This document shows, piece after piece, positions 14,803-26,600 of a DNA stretch of 64,000 bases. The notes beneath the pieces were generated by a model that did not search any database, had not been told where the DNA came from, and was given only the letters and a program-made list of their open reading frames with translations. Within the stretch, counting starts at the first letter, position 1, and every line of letters starts with the position of its first letter. The DNA comes from Cytauxzoon felis (taxonomy: Eukaryota; Apicomplexa; Aconoidasida; Piroplasmida; Theileriidae), in assembly GCA_020283715.1 (NCBI GenBank), contig JAIQCW010000188.1, positions 119,237 through 183,236 of the forward strand, given 5' to 3'. The position numbers and the translations under genes are program-made.

Positions 14803-17196
14803 CTAACGATTAATGCTGTCATCATAAACGTCCAATTGTGGGCAACATAAATTTATAAACCTTCCATCTGAAACCTTGCTAATGAAATCAATCTATTAAT
14901 TATACTCATGAAATCAAGATGACTGTACCTTTTTCCACGATATTGCCCCCTTATTCTGAATAGTTTTAATATTATCATCCCCCGTATAATGAGGATCTGC
15001 GATTAGATATGCAACATCACCTAAATTGTATGTGGCGTAGGAATAACTACCTACCTTGAAGGCTGCTTATACAAATTCCCAGGATTATATATGCGTACAT
15101 ACCGGCACCCATAATAATTGGAGTTCCCTGGCTGTTGAAGTGATCTGCAATCAACACGTTATAATTTCTGAACTCAGATGCATCGTTCAAATACAATGTT
15201 TTACAATTATAATTTAGATACCAATTAATAAAGTAACCAGATTCTACAGTGCCTATCCACGTTGAACTACCAATATTGAGGTTGTTATGTGAAATATCAT
15301 TTTTTTTCAATAGTTCTTGGATAATCTCATAAGTTGGGACTCTTTTAATAGTGAGGCATTGCAACAAATACCAGCTACATACCACCTGTGTGGAGCGATA
15401 ACAACACCCCCAACCAACATCATTAATACCGTCCTAATAATCAAATATAAATATAATATAGACTCACGTGTAAGTAATGATAGTACTGGTAATATCCATC
15501 CACTAATGATGTTTTTGAAGTCTTTTTACTTATCCACGGGGGAGACTGATTATAATATATGTGAGGCTATATAATATAATATTATTAAATATTTTCAACC
15601 TACAGAAATTAATACTTTAGTATCAACTAAATCTAGTGGATTAAACAACAGTTTGAGTCTGTTGACGTTATATCCATCACACAAAAGCGTTTTTCTGTTG
15701 ACAAAATTATCACTTAACAAATTGAATAAAGGCAACGTAATCCCACCAAAAGGAATTTTAATAGATGAATTATTAGAGCTATAATCGAAACCCTTATATA
15801 TTAAATTTATTTTTATATTCGACGAACTTAAATTTTCGTTCGAATGGATAAAAGATATTTTGCCACTGGCAATGTCGAAATTTAAATCAAATTTGCAGCC
15901 ATCAAATATTAATCCTGATACAATTTTTATATTGGCCTGATTTAAATTATTAAAATATCCTATTTTATCTTGATTCACAAATTTGTTTTGGACATTCTTT
16001 GCTGAGCTATACTTATTCTTACTCACAGAATGTGTCTTAGTTTTCCCCTTTGTACTAGAGTTAGTTTTGTTTGGTCTATTCTTTGTTACTTGTTCTGTGT
16101 TTTGACATGAACCCAAAGACTTACTATCTCCATCTAACATTTCATAACAAATATAACAACTTAAATTTGTGGGATCGTGTTCAATGGATTCGTAGACGGT
16201 GGAAAAACCTTCACGCAATATAGTAGCAATATGTTTAATGGATTCTTCAGAATATAATGAATTCAAAAATTCAGTAGGTACAAGTGCATAGGATTGATAA
16301 ATTACCCTTAGTGATAATGGTTTACCGTCATATGTATCGTTTGAAATAAATAGATGTCTATGCTTTGTATCAATATAACCATAACCCAGATTATATAGAT
16401 CAATAAAATAAAGATCCTTAAGCGTAATAGGGATGGATGGCTGATATAACATAATGTCAAATGGCTTTTCTTCGTTATCAAATGTGCGAAGAGTGTAATC
16501 CAATGTATTCCTAATGGAACCAGTAATGGTGTTCTTAATCTCGGATGGTAATTCTTCAAACGATTTAAGGCCTATAATTTTATTATCTAAAATGGTTGAT
16601 TCATCTATGTCTAAATTCGTGTTCAACAGATAACTCATTTTTATCATAGATACGTTTCTCTTCTTAAGCTCGGCTGTTTCATCATCAACCTGTAAATGTA
16701 TTTAAGATATTGAGGATAGTGGAAAATAACGTATTAACATACCCATAGTATATCAGAGTTTGAGAGTAACTCAAACGTAGTGTCATCATCAGTATTATTC
16801 ACAGTATAGCACAATATCGAATCCGTAATAGAAGTAACAGGATCCAAACATTTGCAAAATGATAATACAACGAAACTACGTGGGAAATATTGAGTTCCTT
16901 TGTAATCATCCAGTAAATTAAAGTTGAACTCCTGTGTATCATGAATTATCAAGAATCCAGCGTATCTTAGGAAATAAGGGGCGAAAACTATGAAATAAAA
17001 GTGTGAATATAAAAATATTAAATAGAATCTAAATATAATTACCTTGGTTTAGCCTATGCTTTACATTATTATAGGAGCATATCCAAATGTCATCAGGATC
17101 ATCACTCTCTAGTTTATACAACAATTCAATTTTAGGAAAATTACTACATTTATATGCCTGATTATTAAATATGGCACTGCTAATGGCCAGAGTCAT
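14803..17196 (-). CDS. UFSP2-like Ufm1-specific cysteine protease
   Basis: Seven exons (minus strand 17043-17196, 16743-16987, 15604-16689, 15468-15566, 15055-15433, 14929-15020, 14803-14892) give 714 residues. The C-terminal third is a peptidase C78 (UFSP) domain: YYQYYHYLHD, the active-site segment INDVGWGCCYRSTQ (catalytic Cys after GWG), GSSTWIGTVESGYFINW, HFNSQGTPIIMGAGMYAY, and the Asp-His pair in IADPHYTGDDN. Family members mature the ubiquitin-like Ufm1 and remove it from ER-associated ribosomal targets. The first 400 or so residues show no domain I recognise, which fits UFSP2 (long N-terminus) rather than the short UFSP1. The start chosen is ATG 17196, the first ATG in frame. The linker with Lys/Ser/Asn-rich low complexity lies about residues 270-310. 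The gene lies downstream of YTM1 on the same strand. Confidence 0.88.
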
Positions 17197-17521
17197 TATA
17201 AGTTGTGGCCGAATTAGAACATTAATAATGAGTATACACCACACATTAATTATAATGCAAACACTCTGATATTATATTCGTCTATAGTATACAATCAAAA
17301 GGATTACATCTTTTTTATTACTCTAATACATAACCGTAATAGTTATGATTATACGTAACCCATTTGACGTTTTTATTGGTGGTAGAAATAAGAGAACTGT
17401 GAAACTTGTTGATACGTGATAGTTAAGTATTCACTAATAAGTGCAGGCCAACACTATATATTTTATAATTAGATATAGATTTATCTAAATCATAGGTTGT
17501 TAATTGAATAATTAATTTAAG
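17197..17521. other. short intergenic region upstream of UFSP2-like gene
   Basis: About 325 bp between the YTM1 stop and the UFSP2-like start, both on the minus strand. It should contain the UFSP2-like promoter. It is A+T-rich, and I see no open frame, RNA gene or repeat module in it. Confidence 0.5.
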
Positions 17522-19196
17522 CTAAAAGTTGTACTTATATTTCGTAACTTGTCCGGACGCCGTAGTACACAACAACTCTTTATCGTTTATCCAGCAACAA
17601 CATGTACCTCTATCATTACTACCATTCACTTGGCATTGTACCTACATTTTATATAACCAGTTGTAAATATTTTACCGTTTTTAAGGCTTGATTTGGTGAT
17701 CTTATATCAATGATAGATAAACAGCCATCGAGTCCAACAGCAGATATTATATTATCATTCAATGGGTTCCACGAAATATCACTGACTAATCTAGAAAAAT
17801 TACGATTTGAACAAATTTTTGAGGAGTGGAACTGCTTATCTATGTTGCTCAGCGTTCCGATATCTGAGTTGGCGCGTATATCCCAGATGGAAATACATCC
17901 GCTATCGTGGCCTATGCAAATCTTTGAAGTATTTGGAGTTGATAAGCATGTTATAGGCTAATGTTTATAAATAAGCTCAATTTTAACAATGAAAGTATTA
18001 CCTTATGAGTATTACAAGTTAGTACAGAAGTTTCCATTGAAACATCCCATAAAATGAAATTACCATCCATAGAGGATGATATGAATACGTTAGGTGTATG
18101 TGACACAAAATGAAGGTCCTAAACATCATTGGATTTTAAAATTAAAATGTATACCGTTACTGGCTTTGTATGACCATTGAAATATTTAATTGGCTGTATG
18201 GCCTTTATATTATTCGATTTTCTGTTTTAATATATATATATATATATATATACCTTTTTTGATGAACATCTACGTAATCATGGGATTTGTCCTCCGTGAT
18301 AATGTCAGTCTATAAAATAAAAATTATGAACTCATAATCGTACATTTTTATATAAACATATTGTCTTTTCGTATCCTCCTGTAATTAATAGGCTGCCACT
18401 TTTATTACTAGATATAGCAGATATGGTATCTGACGTTCTGAAGTGTAAATTTTACGTTTTAGTATAAGTACCTATTATTGAATGCGATTATTTGACTACT
18501 GAAATTTCCTCCATCGAAACTCATAAGATATATTTCAACTATACCATTCATTTGTCCAACTACTGTTTCAAATTTGGAATCGACGGGCCTATAATATTAT
18601 GTAATGAATAAGTTGAACAAACGTTCCATCAACTATGTGAATTGCAGTAGATGACTTCTTGTCAACAACAAATTCTAAAACCTTGTCCATTGAAGGTGTT
18701 TTATATATTGAGATGTATCCATCATAACAACATAATGCCGAAATTTCTGTAAAGTAAAAATAAGAACATTAAATATTCAAACCTAAATTCTCGGCATAAG
18801 ATAATGAATTAATCCAATCGTTAGTATTATCTACATCTTTAACGACAGGCTCACTTATCTCAAGTATATATGTTAAGGTAATTGATGACTCTGGCGTAAT
18901 TTTATATTCATCTAACTTTCTAAACAGTACATGAAGAACAAATAAGAAAGAGATTACTCTGAAATAGTAGTACGTAGTCTTTCGTTATTAAATATGATAT
19001 CAAAAGGTACGTAATTCTTCAGGCCAAGAAGATCATTTATCATCTAAATATGAATTATAAACAAGTAACGTTCATGATATACCCTAGACAGTCCATTTGT
19101 GTCTATGTTTGTCGGTATCATGTAGGAATTTGTATCTAATTTATATTTTTCGTGAGCTCCATTTTGGAATTCGGCATGTATTTCATGGGCTGCCAT
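17522..19196 (-). CDS. YTM1: ribosome biogenesis protein YTM1/WDR12
   Basis: The gene is split into many small exons by introns of about 30-45 nt. The N-terminus (MAAHEIHAEF from ATG 19196) leads into an NLE domain: SRMINDLLGLKNYVPFDIIF, NERLRTTISEKLDEY and ESSITLTYILE. NLE followed by WD40 repeats is the signature of Ytm1/WDR12. The rest reads as WD40 blades, among them ISALCCYDGYISIYKTP and the last blade ending ELLCTTASGQVTKYKYNF before TAG at 17522. In other eukaryotes Ytm1 forms the Nop7-Erb1-Ytm1 (PeBoW) complex and its NLE domain is pulled by the AAA ATPase Rea1 during 60S maturation. One intron near 18230 holds a perfect (TA)n run. I decoded the first four and the last two exons fully; inner exon joins are inferred. 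Confidence 0.88.
18227..18253. repeat. (TA)n microsatellite in a YTM1 intron
   Basis: A run of alternating T and A of about 26 bp lies inside a short YTM1 intron. It lengthens the intron slightly without touching splice sites. Such runs are common in A+T-rich genomes and likely vary in length between isolates. Confidence 0.8.
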
Positions 19197-19694
19197 TAAG
19201 AAGTGAATAGAAGGCCTCCTACTTGTTGAATATTAAAAGTTATATTGATATAGGTGATCATAGAAGCATAATATTGAATTACAGGCATAATATTGAAATT
19301 TAATAAAAAGTATCGGCGATTTGAAAGGTATTATTAGGATTAGTCGTGTAACTAGTCGCGGTATTAAAATGTGTATGGGGAGATGAATAAAGAGTTAATG
19401 TAACTCGTTTACTTTGAACATATGAAGAAACAACCATAACAGATTGTACATTTGACAAATATGTTGTGATTATTAGTTAATATATCACTTTTATTAGATT
19501 ACTCTTATAATTCCATTGTTGCATTAAAAAATGTCTTCTATGTCCATTACATAACACATCAGATTTTGAACTGAAGAAGATTCACATTAACTCACTATAT
19601 GAAGTTGTCTTGCATTGGTAATCAATACTCTATATAATGTGTAGAATAATGTAAAGTGTGGAAGATTTTGGAAATGAAGTGATTGATTAGAATA
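19197..19694. promoter_or_regulatory. divergent intergenic region, YTM1 / SET2-like
   Basis: About 500 bp separate the start of YTM1 (minus) from the start of the SET2-like gene (plus), so both promoters must lie here. The sequence is A+T-rich, and I see no open frame or repeat module. I cannot point to defined promoter elements. Confidence 0.45.
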
Positions 19695-22600
19695 ATGGCT
19701 CAGATAAAGGATTATGTAGATTCGCCCAAGTCCTTACTGAGTGAGGGAATACCGAAAGAATTTATACCCGAAGTGAATGGAAACTATTATTCGAAAGGTG
19801 TAGATGGGTTGGAATATAAGGATTCATCTTTTATTTATGAAAAGGATAAGGAATCATCAAATTTGTCTGTTAAGGATGAACCTAACAGGAGAAGTGATGA
19901 TAGGAAGCTTATATGGCCCTATACATGTTGGATTTGTAGAAATGCAGTGACGAAAAAGGGTACTTTTATTGTTTGTTCCGGGTTATGTAAAAGGGTCTAT
20001 CACAAAAAATGTCATAACTATATGAAAGTCCAGTTTGATCATATATATGATAAATATACCGCTAATGAGGATGTAAAAATAAGTTCTGTATTAAATATAT
20101 CCCATAGTATCTATGAGCCTTGTAAACTAGACAAGTTAGTTAAGGAGATGAAGACTAATAAGAAAAGTACATCGTTAGATCATAATTTTTCTACTAAGAA
20201 TAATTATGACATGAAGTTTAATGTCGATGTTATTAAAATGCAGCCATCGAAAAATGCAAACCATTGTGAAGAAATGACTGATAAGGACACGTCACATAAA
20301 AGTTGTTTTTTTTGTGCAATATCTTATGTAGGATGTAATGGATGTAGGCAATTTGATGAAGTAAATAGGATGGTGAAATGTTCAGTTTCTGGTTGTACAA
20401 CTTTTTATTGTTATCCTTCATGTATTACGAAATCTCGTATTATAATTCCGGATAAAAGAGTTATTGATATGCATAAAAGTGTTTTTGGTCATTTGAAACA
20501 TCTTATGGATACTAATGGTAAACCAATTTTCATATGTCATTCTCATACATGTTGGAGTTGTTATGATTGTGACAGGTATTCTTATTATTGGGAAAATTTT
20601 TGGAGATCCGAGTTATCCAAGGCCAAAAATGAAGATTTAATAAATGCATGGAATTCTTTAAAAATGTCTTGTAGAGGTAAGGTTGAGTCGACATATTTTT
20701 TAAAGGGTAAAAAAATAGTTAGACCTCAACGTTATCCTGAATTAAAGGGGTATAAGTGTTTTTATCAATCGAAGAATTCAATTATCAATAGTCTACAAAA
20801 TGAAGAAAATCTTTATGACGTATCTGATGATGAGCATGAACAACTTCAAAAAGGTCCATCAAATATACTTTTAAAATGCATAAGATGTGATAGAACTTGG
20901 TGTACCCAATGTATTCATCCTGATGTTCATATTGTTCCTAATTCTGGGAAGCAAATAATATGTCACGATTGTATACATATTCAAGTAGCTTGTACCCTAA
21001 CGAGATATTCCAAGGATCCAGATAATAGAAGTAACATGATGAAAAAAGAATGTATGATGCCAACAATTAAAATTGACTCCAGTTATCCCAACGAAATTTA
21101 TACACAGCTCAAAAATTTTGTTACTGAACATGCCACATATGAAAAAAAATTATCCCTAGGACCTACTTTTATATCTAAACCTCCAATTGAAGGTTTCGAC
21201 AGTGAATATCATCTTATAAATATACATAAAACGTTAACAATCACGAAGAAGAATGAAAAACCACCTCCTAAGAAGGGTGAAGGCAAGCAAAAACAATCTA
21301 CTAAGCCAACAACACATAGTAAAAATTCACAACATACTTTTGATATATCTATTTCCAATGAATATGATATTCCTAGAGTAAATACAAATAAAAAAGATCA
21401 TAATTCAAAATCCAAAGAGTGGAATGATATAATTAAAGGTTGTGATGCTGATATGATATCCAATGTCTCTAGTAAATTCCGATACATCACATCAAATATA
21501 TTGACAAGTGATACGCGAAAATTAATTACCGCTCCTGATACCAACGCATCCTGTACTTGTCAAACTGGATGTTATGCTGACTGTTCTAATGTTATTAAAA
21601 ATGTTGAGTGTACAAATAAAATCTGTTCACTTGGTGATAGAAACTGTGGGAATCGCCGTTTTTCAAACTTTGTGTCACCAAAATTACGACTAGATATAGT
21701 AGAAGGAAAAGGTATTGGTGCATTTGCTACTGAAGATATCCAAGCTTCCGAACTTGTTTGTGAATATGTAGGGGAAGTTATCTCCCAAACCGAGTTTCAA
21801 CGCTCTCTAAATAGTTGGAGTTTCGCCGAAATGGATAATGACAATCAATGTCATTGGTATATTATGAAAATACACAAGGATATGTATATAGATTCTACAC
21901 ACTTGGGAAATGTCGCACGTTTTATTAACCATTCGTGTGATCCAAATTGTTCTTCTATACCCATTAATGTTCGTGGAATATACAGGATGGGTGTATTTGC
22001 ACTTAAAAAAAATCAATAAAGGTGAGGAGGTATCATACAATTATGGGTTTACATCAAAGGGAGTTGGAAAAGGATTTAAATGTCATTGTAACTCAAAAAA
22101 TTGTCGTGGTATTATAGGGGTTCAACCAGTTAACCCATCTGAGTCATTGGCATATATAGAGTCAGTTAAGAATGAAGGCGATGAGGTTGATGTTCTGAAA
22201 CAGTTATGTAGTGATATGTCATCTACTAATACAGTTAATTTACTTCAAAATTTAAAGCAACAACCATCTCCATTGGACATATTAAATGGGATGTGGACCT
22301 GTGGGGATTTGCACAGATTTGAGAAACTAATGTCTAAAACGAACTTTAGCAACGAGGGTAAAAATGATGTGATTAAGCAATCGAATAAGAATATCAACCT
22401 TCCAAATCCTATATATAGCTTTTTGTCCGACACTAATCACGTTTCTAATGTTCAATTCAATTATATAAAGGTCCTGGCACTGAATGGTTTATCCATAAAA
22501 GAATTCGACTTGGCAAACACCAAGCAGGTGAGACATCAATATTATCTACCAATTATTTTTAGTTTTTTAATAACGCTCCTTGGGGAGTAATTGCATTGGG

Positions 22601-23397
22601 CCATAGTGAGATTTCCCAGAAGATGGTCTGTTCCTAATTATACTTATAAATTATCTGTAGGCTATGGAATGCAGTGCGACATTTGATGAATTCTATACTC
22701 TTGCCAAACGATTCATTCAAAATTCGGTAAGTTATATCAAATTATGTTCACATTCTTTAGTCAATGGCACTATCTAGGTACATGTCTGGTATGAATGCTT
22801 CTGAGAACATTCAAGGCTTATTGGATCTTACTTGGGGTGCTACAGAGGTGGGTATTATTGTGTTCATGTACTGATTATATAGGCGTGTACAGCTTGCGGC
22901 GGCTATGGAGATTGTAAATGTTGTGATTTTTGCGGAGACATTCTTCATGATAACAATAACTGTGGTGATTTTTATGTTGACAAATTTGGTACGAACCTGT
23001 GTTCATTTTGTCAGAATAGTAATCACAGGTGAGATGATATATATATTCGATGCACATTTTAATCAGAAATAACTGGTATATCGCACATTATATGGAGAGG
23101 GAGAGGATTGCAATGGATTTATGGACGATTCGTATGAAGGAAATGGTAAAAAGGCAATTAAATGTATTGAAGATTGTTTGTAGTGGTCAACGTGATGTAA
23201 TAAAAGATGACTCATGTGATCATGATATAACGAGTAACGAATTGTATAAATCGTTATTTATAGATGGTAGAAGATTATTTTGTAGTATAAAAGATTTCAA
23301 ATTATTTAATAAAGACCCCTACCTTTTTTATGAGTGTCAACATGACAAGCAATCATTATGTGATGAGAGTATAGGACAATTCGAGTGCTTTTTTTGA
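19695..23397 (+). CDS. SET2-like histone methyltransferase with PHD finger
   Basis: From ATG 19695 the protein has a PHD finger (about 74-108, CWICRNAV...CSGLCKRVYHKKCHN), a second Cys-rich PHD-like region (about 200-250), an AWS pre-SET (from about 620, CTCQTGCYADC...CSLGDRNCGNRRF), SET (GKGIGAFATEDI, RFINHSCDPNC) and post-SET (KCHCNSKNCRG). AWS plus SET plus post-SET marks the SET2/NSD/ASH1 group, usually H3K36 enzymes. The frame breaks inside SET at an A8 run (about 22003-22010): FALKK is followed out of frame by INKGEEVSYNYG, and no intron fits. After 22527 come five more small exons ending at TGA 23397. They encode a Cys-rich segment CTACGGYGDCKCCDFCGD then DKFGTNLCSFC that recalls a CXXC zinc finger. 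Exact substrate is inferred from class only. Confidence 0.85.
22003..22010 (+). other. A8 run at a frameshift inside the SET domain
   Basis: Eight adenines follow CTT in the SET2-like gene. Reading through them runs into TAA within four codons. Removing one A joins FALKK to INKGEEVSYNYG, the conserved end of a SET domain. There is no GT-AG pair that could splice around it. It may be a base-calling error, transcriptional slippage, or a real null allele. Confidence 0.75.
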
Positions 23398-23630
23398 GTT
23401 TTGTGAATTCATTTCTTGTATGAAAATATTAATTTTATGTTATTTTCTGAATTTTTATAAATGTGTTAGAGGTCTATGATGTTAAGCACTATGTGCCTGA
23501 TGTCCAAATTACGTGTCTAATTTATACATATTTTAAGAATTACATGTGAAAATTACTTGTATTTGGATCTGTAATTTTTACTTTGTATTTTACATGACAA
23601 TGTCTATAAATTTTTTCGGTCCAAAATAAA
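23398..23630. promoter_or_regulatory. intergenic region upstream of DNA polymerase epsilon
   Basis: About 230 bp of A+T-rich DNA between the SET2-like stop and the polymerase start, both plus strand. It should hold the polymerase promoter. I see no gene or repeat. Confidence 0.4.
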
Positions 23631-26600
23631 ATGCTAAATAAGGGAAGGTCGGTAAATTGGTCAATAAATGGAAAAAGAACTGGATTTCTTTACAATGTTG
23701 TACCTACAACTGTTGAATGTGCACCTAATACTTCGCATAGTAATATTCTGTCATTTGGCACATATGATCAACCAAAAACAACCAATAGAAAAAATACCGA
23801 TAGTAATATTAGAACCGCTCTAGCTCTCTATTTCATCTCCGAAGATTGCAGTGAATGGTATACTACTATCACATATCCTCCATACTTTTATATTTCGATT
23901 GTCAACCAGGAATGTGTAGATATTGTAATACAGTTTTTACATACTACATTCCAAAATCAATTTATTAATACAGTTTCCATGGAGTACTGTAAAAAGATCG
24001 ACTTGTCATTACCTAATCATCTAGAAAAGGTTGATCCAGAAACTAATATTAGTAAACATAATATTGGTCACTTGGTTAAAATCCAGTTCAATACAATTGA
24101 TCATTTAGAACGAGGGAGAGATATAATTGCTACATTGAAGCGTCAATATGGTAAAGATAAGTCATTGCATTCTAAATTTGATGTTTATTCTGCTTCAAAT
24201 TGTGATTATATGGATGAAGTATCAAGGAATGATTTAGATGATATAGAGGTTGATTCTTCCATTGTAACAAATGAAAATGATATTGTCAATTCACCAGTCG
24301 CATATATAGGTGAAATATATGAACATGATGTAAGATATGTAAGTAGAGTGTGTATAGATATTTCTATTCGTTGTGGTACTTGGTATGAAGTTGAGAGGAT
24401 TGGAAATAATGTCAAAATGTCGCCACTAGATATAACTAGTGTAGCTCCATTAAATATATTCGCATGGGATATTGAATGTTATAAAGCTCCATTAAAATTC
24501 CCTGACATGGAATGTGATGAAATCATATTAATTTCAATCATGTTTAATGGTCAAGGATATCTTATCGTAAATAGAAGTGTTATTTCGAAGGATATTACTG
24601 AATTTTCGTATCAACCATCTGAAGATATGATTGGAACCTCATCATTTAAGATTTTCAATGAGAGTACGGAGCGCGATTTATTACAGCGATTTTTTAATCT
24701 TATACAAAAGCTAAAACCTCATATATTTGTGACATATAATGGTGACAATTTTGATTTCCCTTATGTTTTTAGGCGTTCTGAGATTAATGGAATATCAATG
24801 AGTAAATTTTTAGGAATTTATCGTTCACCTAATGGGATATTTACTAGCCCATCAATATTAAATATGGATTGTTATAAATGGGTAGAACGTGATTCTTATT
24901 TACCTTTTGGTTCTAGGACATTGAAAGAGGTCTGTAAATTAATGTTGAAATATAATCCTGTTGAAATAGATCCTGAAGATATGGTTCCTTTTGCTAGGTC
25001 TTTTCCCCAGAAACTTGCCGTATACAGTGTTTCGGATGCAGTTGCCACATACTTTTTATATTTAAAATTTATACATAACTTTATACTTGCTCTGTGTTAT
25101 ATAGTACCTCTCCCTCCTAATGATATATTGAGACAGGGTACAGGTACATTATGTGAGAATTTATTGATGGCTGAAGCTTATACGAATGGTATCTTATTCC
25201 CAAACAAGCATTCACAAAAGGCAATAAAGTATTATACTGATCCTGACACTGAAAAGGAACATCTCATTTATGAAAGTTCATATATTGGAGGTCGTGTAGA
25301 AAGTCTTCGTTGTGGTATATTTCGTGATGACCAATTGGAGAAATTTGAGTTAAGTTCAACAGCTTACCAGAATTTGATTGATAATCTTGAAGAGATTTTG
25401 CTTTATTGGGGAAAGAATAATATAAAACAGAGGAATGTGTTTGATGATATAGTGGATGTTTCAGTTTCTGAGGAAGAAGTGAAATTAGATCCTTCTCGGC
25501 CTTCTGTTAAATTGAAGAAGCTCTTTAGTGAATTTGAAAACTTCGACATGGTATACAAGGATATATATACAAAGTTGTGCAATCTTAGGGATAAACCTGT
25601 GCTGCAAACGTATCCACGTATTTATCATTTAGATGTCGGTGCAATGTATCCAAATATTATTATTTCCCAGAGGTTACAGCCAACAGCCATTGTAAATGAG
25701 GAGTTTTGTAAGAAATGTGCTTATTATAATGAGGCACAATTGTGTCAGAAAAAAATGCGATGGAAGCAAAAATTGGAAATTTCACCCATTGATAAGAGTC
25801 AAATTCGTCCTTTAATTAGGGAGTTGCAGTCATTGAATTATAAAATCAATCAGGCTCATTTCAACGCATCAAACAAGAGTGATGATGAAGGTAGAAGTAG
25901 TGGTGATGAAGATGACTTGAATACGATATCAGCTAGTAATAAGAGCGTATCTAAAACATGGGATCAGTTGAATGATAGAGAAAAGGGTACGGAGTTGCAG
26001 AAGGTTGTTAAAATTTATTCCCAGAAAATTTTTAAAAAATCAAAAGTTAACAAGGAGACGTATGTAGAAAGTATAATATGTCAGAGAGAGAATGATTTTT
26101 ATGTTCAAACTGTTTTAAGTTTTCGTGACAGGAGGTATATATATAAGAGGCTTAAAAAGGATGGTGAGAATGAATTGAAATCGTTGCTGAAGTCAGATAA
26201 TCTTGATCCTATGAAGATTAAACATGCTAGAGATAAAATAATGATGAATGATTCATTACAATTGGCGCATAAATGTATTTTAAATAGTTTTTATGGCTAT
26301 GTCAAGAGAGCTGGATCAAGATGGTATAGTATGGAAATGGGTGCTATTGTAACCTTTGCTGGAGCATCTATAATTGATTCTGCTAGGAAACTTATAGAAA
26401 CTATTGGTATACCGATAGAATTGGATACTGATGGTATTTGGTGCATGTTACCGGATATATTTCCTGCTGTCATTGACTTGCATACAAGCAATGGTAAGAC
26501 TGTTGAATTAGAATTTATGACTAGTGTATTGAATATGATGGTTGCTAAAGATTGGACTAATGAGCAGTATTTGGAATTGGAGGATACAGGTAAATATAAT

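Noticed and set aside
18227..18253. (TA)n run as a telomere- or centromere-related signal
   Set aside because: It is only about 26 bp and lies inside a YTM1 intron; ordinary microsatellite.
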